In this document: positions 1 to 7,458 of the stretch, piece by piece
Numbering within the stretch: position 1 is the stretch's first letter
How the letters are laid out: every line of letters begins with the position of its first letter
From: Vibrio cyclitrophicus
GTDB taxonomy: Bacteria; Pseudomonadota; Gammaproteobacteria; Enterobacterales; Vibrionaceae
Assembly (NCBI GenBank): GCA_023206055.1
Contig: CP065366.1
Span: forward strand, 3,038,001-3,102,000
Reading direction: 5' to 3'
DNA: 64,000 nucleotides
Translations under genes and position numbers: made by a program
The notes under the pieces: model-generated
The model's input: the letters and a program-made list of their open reading frames with translations, nothing else
What the model was told of the DNA's origin: nothing
Databases searched by the model: none

Positions 1-1071
1 TGCACCCATTAGTTGAGCACCAAACGTCGCATCAGCGTTGCTTAGTGGCACAGCCATTAGACCGAAGAAACCACATACACCGTGTACAGAGATAGCACCT
101 ACTGGATCATCAATCTTAGCTTTGTCTAGAGCGATGATGCTGAATACAACCAATGCACCAGATACCGAACCAATCGCTACAGCAAATAGAGGTGATGGTG
201 ATAGAGGGTCTGCAGTGATTGCTACTAGGCCAGCTAACGCGCCGTTTAGAATCATTGTTAGGTCTGCTTTACCCCAAGTTGTTTTACATACTAGTAGTGC
301 TGCGATTGCGCCAGCTGCTGCTGCTGCGTTGGTGTTAAGGAAGATTTGACCTACTGCTGTTGCGTTCTCAAAATCCGAAACCATCAGTTGAGAACCGCCG
401 TTGAAACCGAACCAACCGAACCAAAGGATAAATGTACCTAGCGTTGCAAGTGGCATGTTTGAACCAGGAATAGGGAAGATTTCACCATTCTTACCGTATT
501 TACCTTTACGAGCGCCGAGTAGTAGAACACCAGCCAACGCTGCTGCTGCACCAGCCATGTGCACGATACCTGAACCTGCGAAGTCACTGAAACCCGCTTC
601 TGATAGGAAACCACCGCCCCAAGTCCAGTAACCTTCAACTGGGTATATGAACGCTGTTAGTACTACAGAGAAGATTAGGAATGACCAAAGCTTCATACGC
701 TCAGCAACCGCACCAGAAACTACAGACATTGCTGTTGCAACGAATACTACCTGGAAGAAGAAGTCTGATTCTAGAGAGTGGTCTGCACCTTCACCTTGTG
801 TACCAATTAGAGTACCAAATGATGGCAACCAACCGCCTTCACCGTTGTCGACATACATGATGTTGTAACCAACCACTAAGAAAGCTGTACAAGCAATCGC
901 GTACAAGCAGATGTTCTTAGTTAAAATTTCTGTGGTGTTCTTTGAACGAACTAGGCCAGCTTCTAACATCGCGAAGCCTGCTGCCATCCACATTACCAAC
1001 GCACCTGAAATGAGGAAGAAAAAAGTGTCTAGTGCGTAACGTAGTTCCGTTACTGTTGTTGTAAGTTCCAT
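1..1071 (-). CDS. amtB: Ammonium transporter AmtB (3' end beyond window)
   Basis: Inner-membrane ammonium channel of the Amt/MEP/Rh family. About 357 N-terminal residues are present; the C-terminus is cut by the window edge. The frame is open from an ATG at 1071, shows many hydrophobic membrane segments, and carries the two His-bearing pore segments seen in the family (GIVHMAGAAAAL and SVHGVCGFFG). It lies 27 bp downstream of glnK on the same strand, the classic glnK-amtB pair in which GlnK plugs the channel when nitrogen is plentiful. A GGAG SD precedes the ATG. It is probably co-transcribed from the sigma-54 promoter upstream of glnK. The N-terminus lacks the cleavable signal known from E. 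coli AmtB, which is usual for many homologues. Confidence 0.95.
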   Translation of the reverse strand, partial: MELTTTVTELRYALDTFFFLISGALVMWMAAGFAMLEAGLVRSKNTTEILTKNICLYAIACTAFLVVGYNIMYVDNGEGGWLPSFGTLIGTQGEGADHSLESDFFFQVVFVATAMSVVSGAVAERMKLWSFLIFSVVLTAFIYPVEGYWTWGGGFLSEAGFSDFAGSGIVHMAGAAAALAGVLLLGARKGKYGKNGEIFPIPGSNMPLATLGTFILWFGWFGFNGGSQLMVSDFENATAVGQIFLNTNAAAAAGAIAALLVCKTTWGKADLTMILNGALAGLVAITADPLSPSPLFAVAIGSVSGALVVFSIIALDKAKIDDPVGAISVHGVCGFFGLMAVPLSNADATFGAQLMGA

Positions 1072-1098
1072 ATTAAAATCTCCAGTCCTTGTAATTCT

Positions 1099-1437
1099 TT
1101 AAAGTGCTTCAGCATCCATTTCACCAGTACGAATTCGTACGGCTTGGCTTAAGTCATACACAAAAATTTTGCCATCGCCGATTTTTCCGGTGTGTGCCGC
1201 TTGGCTAATCGCTTCAACAACTCGGTCAACATTTTCAGCTTGGGTAGCAATCTCTAGTTTCACCTTTGGTAGGAAATCCACTTGGTACTCTGCACCGCGA
1301 TACAATTCAGTGTGTCCCTTCTGACGACCAAAGCCTTTCACTTCAGAAACAGTCATACCTTCAATACCCACATCAGAGAGCGCTTCGCGTACATCATCTA
1401 ATTTGAATGGCTTAACAATGGCATTTATTAATTTCAT
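1099..1437 (-). CDS. glnK: PII nitrogen regulatory protein GlnK
   Basis: PII signalling protein of 112 residues, the standard family length. It senses 2-oxoglutarate and ATP/ADP, is uridylylated on the T-loop, and blocks AmtB. The T-loop is complete: RGAEYQVDFLPK places the uridylylated tyrosine at residue 51. The family signatures KGFGRQKGHTE and GKIGDGKIFV (ATP site) are present. The position directly before amtB argues for GlnK rather than GlnB. A sigma-54-type promoter lies about 50-65 bp upstream of the start (1485-1501), so expression under nitrogen limitation by NtrC is expected. Confidence 0.95.
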   Translation of the reverse strand: MKLINAIVKPFKLDDVREALSDVGIEGMTVSEVKGFGRQKGHTELYRGAEYQVDFLPKVKLEIATQAENVDRVVEAISQAAHTGKIGDGKIFVYDLSQAVRIRTGEMDAEAL

Positions 1438-1484
1438 ATTCGTTCCTTAAATTCTTACTTAATCCGTTAATTCTCTTATTACAA

Positions 1485-1501
1485 TCCAAGTAGCGTGCCA
1501 A
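1485..1501 (-). promoter_or_regulatory. Sigma-54 promoter of glnK-amtB
   Basis: On the minus strand the bases read TTGGCACG, four bases, then TTGGA. This matches the RpoN consensus (TGGCACG-N4-TTGCA) except for G in place of C in the -12 element. The spacing between the -24 GG and the -12 G is correct. It sits about 50 bp upstream of the glnK ATG, and RpoN control of glnK-amtB is known in enterobacteria. Confidence 0.75.
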
Positions 1502-1554
1502 AAAGTTAAGTGACTGATTTTAAACTATATAAACATAATAAGGTCGTAATAAAG

Positions 1555-1582
1555 AAAAAGACCGCACCAATATGGTGCGGCC
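1555..1582 (-). terminator. yacL terminator, overlapping an NtrC-type palindrome
   Basis: On the minus strand a GGCCGCACC / GGTGCGGTC hairpin is followed by TTTTTC, as expected for an intrinsic terminator downstream of yacL. Its core at 1564-1578 reads GCACCAATATGGTGC. This is nearly identical to the known NtrC enhancer sequence of enterobacterial glnA (GCACC-N5-GGTGC) and lies about 84 bp upstream of the sigma-54 -12 element. One inverted repeat could therefore serve both as terminator and as enhancer. Confidence 0.6.
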
Positions 1583-1676
1583 TTTTCACTATCTTAATGC
1601 GTGATGCTCTTATTGCTCCAGTTTTGGGCAACAGAGCATTCAAAGCTCTAAATAACTAACAAATAGGTGTTCAAGA

Positions 1677-2045
1677 CTAGTAACCTAAAAAATCCATCCA
1701 GCGTTCTATGAGCCGTTCGAAATCCTCGATTCCACAGCTTGCTTGGCTTTCACAATTATAGAAGTCGAACTCACTGCCCTCTTCCATCTCTTGCTCATGC
1801 GTTAATACGTTTTCTTGAATCGTTACTTCATCTTCATTAATCGCAAGACTGATCTCTTTGCCAAGCAACGTCACTTCATTGCTCAGATCCTGTCGAGATT
1901 GCTCAATTAACGCCATCACATGATCTAATTTCTGCCTATCTTTACCGATCTCTTCTTGAAGCCAACGGCCAACAATCTCATGGTCCATGCTGCATTTCAC
2001 ATAGTATTCACCCATTAGAGTGTTTCTAGTAAATTCGAATTCCAT
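1677..2045 (-). CDS. yacL: YacL/UPF0231 family protein
   Basis: Small acidic cytoplasmic protein of 122 residues in the UPF0231 (YacL) family, of unknown function. It aligns by eye with E. coli YacL: an N-terminal MEFEFTR, a central HEIVGRWLQEE, and the C-terminal pattern EEGSEFDFYNCES...CGIEDFERLI. I chose the ATG at 2045 because it matches the family N-terminus; a longer frame from 2078 adds 11 residues without family support. In E. coli yacL also lies next to acnB, so the acnB-yacL order is conserved here. Confidence 0.85.
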   Translation of the reverse strand: MEFEFTRNTLMGEYYVKCSMDHEIVGRWLQEEIGKDRQKLDHVMALIEQSRQDLSNEVTLLGKEISLAINEDEVTIQENVLTHEQEMEEGSEFDFYNCESQASCGIEDFERLIERWMDFLGY

Positions 2046-2162
2046 AAGGCTCCAAAGCTCTAATAAAAAGAGGTTCAATAAAAGGGTTGTTGCAAAAATG
2101 AGGCGAGAGTATATAGCGAAGTTATCAAGAGATCGAGTCGCTCGTCGTCAGCACTCAGACAT

Positions 2163-2192
2163 AAAAAACGCCTTCTACGAATAGAAGGCGTT
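2163..2192 (-). terminator. acnB terminator
   Basis: Minus-strand hairpin AACGCCTTCTA / TAGAAGGCGTT followed directly by a run of T, 27 bp after the acnB stop. Typical rho-independent terminator. Confidence 0.85.
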
Positions 2193-2219
2193 CAATCAGT
2201 TACTTAGTCAGTCAAGCGA

Positions 2220-4808
2220 TTACGCTGGCTCTTGGAAGATAACCGTGTCCGCTTTTTCCGTGTACTGACCCATTTTATGGAAGTTCAGGTAACGGTATGT
2301 ATCAGCAGCCGTTGCATTAATCTTCTCAGCGTACTCTAAGTACTCTTCTTTCGTTGGGATACGACCTAGAATCGCGCCAACAGCAGAAAGCTCAGCAGAA
2401 GCCAGATAAACGTTCGCGCCATTACCTAAGCGGTTCGGGAAGTTACGTGTTGACGTCGACATAACCGTCGAAGCATCAGCAACACGAGCTTGGTTACCCA
2501 TACATAGTGAACAGCCCGGAGTTTCGATACGTACCCCAGCACGACCGAAGATGCCGTAATAGCCTTCTTCTGTCAGTTGGTCTTTATCCATCTTCGTTGG
2601 CGGAGCGACCCATAGGCGAGTATTTAGCGAGCCGTTAAACTCTTCTAGCATCTTACCTGCAGCACGGAAGTGACCGATGTTCGTCATACAAGAACCGATG
2701 AATACTTCTTGAATCTCTGTGCCTTGAACGTCAGAAAGAAGACGAGCATCATCTGGATCGTTTGGTGCACATAGGATTGGCTGATCGATGTCAGCAAGAT
2801 CGATCTCAATAACATGAGCGTATTCCGCATCTGAATCAGCAGATAGCAACTCAGGGTTCGCTAACCACTCTTCCATTGCAGTGATACGACGCTCAATCGT
2901 ACGAACATCACCGTAACCTTCAGCAATCATCCACTTAAGCATAACGATATTCGAGTTCAGGTACTCATCGATAGACTCTTGAGATAGCTTAACCGTACAA
3001 CCTGCAGCAGAACGCTCAGCAGATGCATCAGAAAGCTCAAATGCTTGCTCAACAGATAAGTGCTCAACACCTTCAATTTCGAGTACACGACCAGAGAATT
3101 CATTGATCTTACCTGCTTTCTCTACCGTTAGTAGACCTTGCTTGATACCGTAAAGAGGAATGGCATGTACTAGGTCACGTAGCGTGATACCCGGTTGCAT
3201 TTCACCTTTAAAGCGAACCAAGATAGATTCAGGCATATCAAGAGGCATAACGCCTGTTGCCGCAGCAAATGCTACCAAGCCAGAACCCGCAGGGAACGAA
3301 ATACCTAGAGGGAAACGAGTATGCGAATCACCACCTGTACCTACAGTATCAGGAAGAAGCATACGGTTTAGCCATGAGTGGATAACACCATCACCCGGAC
3401 GAAGTGAAACACCCGCACGGTTCATAATGAAATCAGGTAGCGTATGGTGAGTATTTACATCGACTGGTTTAGGGTATGCAGATGTGTGACAGAAAGACTG
3501 CATTACAAGGTCAGCAGAGAAACCAAGACACGCCAGATCTTTAAGCTCATCACGAGTCATAGGGCCGGTAGTATCTTGAGAACCGACTGTAGTCATTTTA
3601 GGTTCACAGTACTGACCAGCACGCACACCTTCAACGCCACATGCTTTACCAACCATCTTCTGAGCTAGCGTGTAGCCTTTATCAGATGCCGATGGGTCGA
3701 TTGGTTTAGCAAACAGATCCGTTTCTTCTAGACCTAGTGCGTCACGAGCACGACCCGTTAGACCACGACCGATGATCAGTGGGATACGGCCACCAGCACG
3801 CACTTCATCAAGAAGTACTTTGCTTAGCTCAAAGCTTGAAATCACAGAACCGTTCTTGTGAACAACACCTTCGTACGGGTAGATATCAATGATATCGCCC
3901 ATGTTCATGTCTTGTACGTTCAGTTCAATGGGTAGTGCGCCTGAATCTTCCATTGTGTTATAGAAGATTGGTGCAATTTTACCACCAAGACAAACACCGC
4001 CAGTACGCTTGTTTGGGACGAATGGGATATCTTCACCCATGAACCAAAGTACTGAGTTTGTTGCCGACTTACGTGAAGAACCTGTACCAACAACATCACC
4101 AACGTAAGCCAGTGGAATGCCATCTTTTTGCATTTCTTCAATTTGATTGATTGGACCAACGCTACCCTGTTCATCAGGAGTAATACCATCACGTTCCATC
4201 TTCAGCATCGCTTTTGCGTGTACTGGGATATCAGGGCGTGACCATGCATCAGGCGCTGGAGATAAGTCATCGGTGTTCGTTTCACCGGTAACTTTAAATA
4301 CTTTAACGGTGATCTTTTCCGCTACTTTGTTTTTCGCTGTAAACCATTCAGCATCAGCCCAAGATTGAAGCACTTGTTGCGCAAATGCATTGCCAGCTTT
4401 CGCTTTCTCTTCTACGTCATAGAACGCATCGAACATCAGTAGAGTATGAGATAGCGCTTTAACAGCGATTGGAGCAAGCTCTGCATCGTCTAGTAGAGAT
4501 ACTAGAGATTCGATGTTGTAACCGCCTTGCATAGTACCAAGCAGTTCTGCAGCTTTTGCTTTGCTCACTAGTGGAGAAGTTACTTCACCTTTAGTGATAG
4601 CCGTAAGAAAGCCAGCTTTTACGTAAGCAGCTTCATCTACACCCGGTGGAATGCGATTTTCGAGAAGGTCAAGAATGATTTCTTCTTCACCTTGAGGTGG
4701 ATTCTTCAGAAGTTCAACTAGGCCAGCGACTTGCTCAGCATCTAGTGGTCTTGGGACAACTCCCTCGGCAGCACGTTCTTCGACGTGTTTACGGTAGGCT
4801 TCAAGCAC
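2220..4808 (-). CDS. acnB: Aconitate hydratase B
   Basis: TCA-cycle and methylcitrate-cycle enzyme interconverting citrate and isocitrate with a 4Fe-4S cluster; cytoplasmic. About 862 residues, like the 865 of E. coli AcnB. It has the N-terminal HEAT-like domain (RKHVEERAAEGVVPRPLDA), the swivelling domain with VTGETNTDDLSPAPDAWSRPDIP, and the cluster region with the cysteine of EVFIGSCMTNIGHF and the CSLCMGN pair. The start is a GTG at 4808, with an AGAGG SD nine bases away, and it aligns with the family N-terminus; an upstream in-frame GTG at 4835 is less likely. An ArcA-box-like sequence lies upstream at 4975-4990. Confidence 0.95.
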   Translation of the reverse strand: MLEAYRKHVEERAAEGVVPRPLDAEQVAGLVELLKNPPQGEEEIILDLLENRIPPGVDEAAYVKAGFLTAITKGEVTSPLVSKAKAAELLGTMQGGYNIESLVSLLDDAELAPIAVKALSHTLLMFDAFYDVEEKAKAGNAFAQQVLQSWADAEWFTAKNKVAEKITVKVFKVTGETNTDDLSPAPDAWSRPDIPVHAKAMLKMERDGITPDEQGSVGPINQIEEMQKDGIPLAYVGDVVGTGSSRKSATNSVLWFMGEDIPFVPNKRTGGVCLGGKIAPIFYNTMEDSGALPIELNVQDMNMGDIIDIYPYEGVVHKNGSVISSFELSKVLLDEVRAGGRIPLIIGRGLTGRARDALGLEETDLFAKPIDPSASDKGYTLAQKMVGKACGVEGVRAGQYCEPKMTTVGSQDTTGPMTRDELKDLACLGFSADLVMQSFCHTSAYPKPVDVNTHHTLPDFIMNRAGVSLRPGDGVIHSWLNRMLLPDTVGTGGDSHTRFPLGISFPAGSGLVAFAAATGVMPLDMPESILVRFKGEMQPGITLRDLVHAIPLYGIKQGLLTVEKAGKINEFSGRVLEIEGVEHLSVEQAFELSDASAERSAAGCTVKLSQESIDEYLNSNIVMLKWMIAEGYGDVRTIERRITAMEEWLANPELLSADSDAEYAHVIEIDLADIDQPILCAPNDPDDARLLSDVQGTEIQEVFIGSCMTNIGHFRAAGKMLEEFNGSLNTRLWVAPPTKMDKDQLTEEGYYGIFGRAGVRIETPGCSLCMGNQARVADASTVMSTSTRNFPNRLGNGANVYLASAELSAVGAILGRIPTKEEYLEYAEKINATAADTYRYLNFHKMGQYTEKADTVIFQEPA

Positions 4809-4974
4809 GACTTTTTTCCTCTCATTGCGGTTCACTTCTTACCTTCATAATTATTAGTAAAATAAAGAAGTGAACATCCTTGGAAACTTGGCTCTCCATT
4901 GCCATTTTTGTCATTCAATTTGTATTGATGAGCGGCATCATAGAGGCCAAACTGTGGGCGGTAGAATAGCAAAT

Positions 4975-4990
4975 TTAACGTTAAATTAAA
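4975..4990 (-). promoter_or_regulatory. Candidate ArcA box upstream of acnB
   Basis: The minus-strand bases TTTAATTTAACGTTAA match 13 of 16 positions of the ArcA consensus, with TTTAA and GTTAA repeats spaced 11 bp. The same stretch contains a perfect 16-bp palindrome, AATTTAACGTTAAATT, at 4972-4987. ArcA control of aconitase genes is known in E. coli; its use here is inferred. Confidence 0.4.
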
Positions 4991-5080
4991 ATCTTATCAT
5001 TTTGACCAACATAGCAAGTTAAGACGAAAGTCCCACTATTTTTGCCTAATTACGCACTTAAATGGCGACTCTACGCATGA

Positions 5081-7420
5081 TTATTTGTAGGAAGTACCTA
5101 CAATCAGATACACCGAATCGAAGTTATCTTCAGTTCGGCCATAAGCTAAAATGATCGGCCCGATTGGCGAATCGACACCCGCGAAAACAGAACCCGCGGT
5201 GTACATTGGCGCCTCATCAATACTCAAATCATTGTTCGACCAAACGCCACCATGCTCAATGGATGCACCCACGTAGAATGGTGATTCAAAGAGGCCGAAG
5301 TCATTTTCAAACCACTTATAACGATAGATAAGGCTGGTATAGGCCAAGTTCTGACCTATCATACTATTCCTTGGAATACCTGACAGGTTTAAAAAGCCAC
5401 CGAGTTCTTTAGGGGCAACAGGAAAAATCGAGTTTTTACTTTCTACAATACCGTAATCAAGCTTTGCGACTAAAGTATGCTTATCGATACTCTTTGCAGC
5501 CATTAAATTAGCCGAAAACTCATAAACAGTATCGCTCTCAGACGTCAACTCTGTTTCGTTAATAGAAGTATCATTCTGAAAGTCATCATGAGAAACAAGG
5601 TACTCTAAATCGACAAAGTAACCCTTGGTCGGTAAGCTGAAATTATCCAAAGTATCCAATCGGTAACCCATGAAGCCACCAATACGCTTGTAACCACCAT
5701 TGCCCAATGAAGGTAACGAAGAAACCTCAACATCCCCATCAGTATAACGAACACCAAATTTCAGCTCCTGCCACAAGGTCGGTTGATAGCCTAATGCCAA
5801 TTCACCGACATATTCACTATACGTCATAGGGAGATAATCTTTCGTTACGTCCAGTGTCGGCTCTTCAATATCATCAATATTTGCGGGTAGGTTTCTGTTC
5901 TCTTTGCTGTAAACAACCGATGCCGAAGTAAACAGCTTTTGACTCGAAAAGAATGGCGAGTAAAGTTCCGCTTCAATTCGTTTGTCCGTTCCCATCTCGA
6001 TATTGGTTCTTAACTCTGCACCATGCTTATTAATATCAGTAAAGTTGGCTGAAACACCGATCGAGTACTGACTGGTAGTAGAGAAATCATCTTCAAGAAA
6101 GAATCGAAAGTTGAGATAGTTTGGACCCCAAGATTTTTCGTTCACATCGACCTTTAGTTGATCCTCGCCATCCACGGTGTCAAATTCATAAGTCACCAAC
6201 TCGAATCTATCTAACGCATAGAGGTCTTGCACTTTAGATTCAATTTCACTGGTCTTTAAGATCTTACCTGAATCAAGGTTTAAGCGATTTTCGAGCAACT
6301 TATCTGAGTAGTGGGTATTGTTGTTGATAACAACCCGGTCAACGACGGTCTTATCGCCGTGTTTTAGCTGTCTGCGTGCTTTTTGTTTATCCTCTATATA
6401 ATGTTGATAATCGGCATTTGAGAGCGATAGCTTGGAAAGTTCATCAGTATGCTGCTTGGCGGCTTCATAACCAGCTAGGAAAGCCGATGGCATTTTATCA
6501 AAGTCAGTCGTCTCCATTTCCCCAACATCAGGGCGCAGGAAGACGTCATCGTCTGTTAGTGTTTCAGCTTGCTCTTGGGTGCTGCGTTGAACAAGATAAT
6601 TAGAGAGTTGGTCAGCTGCGGCAAGAAAATTCGTAAAATCATCTTTGCCTTTGTAGTTGGTACTGATATCCACCGCAATGACGATGTCTGCTCCCATCGC
6701 TCTGGCAACGTCGACTGGCATGTTATTGGTGACACCACCATCAACTAGCATTCGACCATCTAGGGCATAAGGGGGAAGAGCTCCAGGAACTGACATACTG
6801 GCCATCATGGCATCAACAAGGTGACCATGGTCGATGACCACCTCTTCAAGTTCTATGATGTCGGTTGCGACAGAACGGTATGGGATAGCAAGGTTGTCGA
6901 AAGAGTCGAAAGAAGATAGATTTCCGGTGGTCTCACGCAAAATACGCAACATATTCTGGCCTTGAACCACACCTTTTCTCGCTTTGATTTCACCCCAACC
7001 TAAACCGAGGTCGGTGTTCAATTGATAGCGATCTTCATACTCTTTATCACGCACACGGCGATCACTACGGTTAACGCGATCGCGATAGCCGCGATTCCAA
7101 TCCACCGTATAGATAAAACTTTCAATCTCGTCCGCGCTCATCCCTGTCGCATAAAGACCACCAACGTAGGCGCCCATACTTGTACCAGTGATGTAATCGA
7201 CCGGGATTTGCATCTCTTCTAACGCTTTAAGCACACCGATGTGGGCAGCACCTTTCGCTCCCCCACCAGCAAGAACGACAGCGACGGTTGGCCTTTTATG
7301 AGCTTGTGCAAGTTCAACGTGTTCTGATGAATCAACCTTCGCCACAGTTGCTGCAAACAGTTGAAAACTGATCACTGTACCGACAACACCTAAGCTGCTC
7401 ACTAACCAACGAGAAATCAT
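5081..7420 (-). CDS. Patatin-like phospholipase with POTRA and outer-membrane barrel (PlpD-like)
   Basis: Predicted outer-membrane or surface lipolytic protein of 779 residues. An N-terminal signal peptide (about 1-23) is followed by a patatin domain with oxyanion motif GGGAKG (52-57), nucleophile elbow GTSMG (Ser81) and catalytic Asp227 in VDGG. Next comes a POTRA-like segment (about 355-430, starting VVDRVVINNN) and a long region of alternating beta strands to the C-terminus, as in the Omp85/BamA barrel. This order matches type Vd autotransporters such as Pseudomonas PlpD. The dyad Ser-Asp is intact, so phospholipase A activity is plausible. It stands as its own unit, 38 bp after the PBP1B gene. 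The ATG at 7420 gives a good signal peptide. Confidence 0.85.
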   Translation of the reverse strand: MISRWLVSSLGVVGTVISFQLFAATVAKVDSSEHVELAQAHKRPTVAVVLAGGGAKGAAHIGVLKALEEMQIPVDYITGTSMGAYVGGLYATGMSADEIESFIYTVDWNRGYRDRVNRSDRRVRDKEYEDRYQLNTDLGLGWGEIKARKGVVQGQNMLRILRETTGNLSSFDSFDNLAIPYRSVATDIIELEEVVIDHGHLVDAMMASMSVPGALPPYALDGRMLVDGGVTNNMPVDVARAMGADIVIAVDISTNYKGKDDFTNFLAAADQLSNYLVQRSTQEQAETLTDDDVFLRPDVGEMETTDFDKMPSAFLAGYEAAKQHTDELSKLSLSNADYQHYIEDKQKARRQLKHGDKTVVDRVVINNNTHYSDKLLENRLNLDSGKILKTSEIESKVQDLYALDRFELVTYEFDTVDGEDQLKVDVNEKSWGPNYLNFRFFLEDDFSTTSQYSIGVSANFTDINKHGAELRTNIEMGTDKRIEAELYSPFFSSQKLFTSASVVYSKENRNLPANIDDIEEPTLDVTKDYLPMTYSEYVGELALGYQPTLWQELKFGVRYTDGDVEVSSLPSLGNGGYKRIGGFMGYRLDTLDNFSLPTKGYFVDLEYLVSHDDFQNDTSINETELTSESDTVYEFSANLMAAKSIDKHTLVAKLDYGIVESKNSIFPVAPKELGGFLNLSGIPRNSMIGQNLAYTSLIYRYKWFENDFGLFESPFYVGASIEHGGVWSNNDLSIDEAPMYTAGSVFAGVDSPIGPIILAYGRTEDNFDSVYLIVGTSYK

Positions 7421-7458
7421 TCTTTAAACTATCCTTGTCATTGTTTTCTGTTATGACT

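Noticed and set aside
3160..3450. Open frame opposite acnB
   Set aside because: Antisense to the conserved aconitase core with no RBS or domain.
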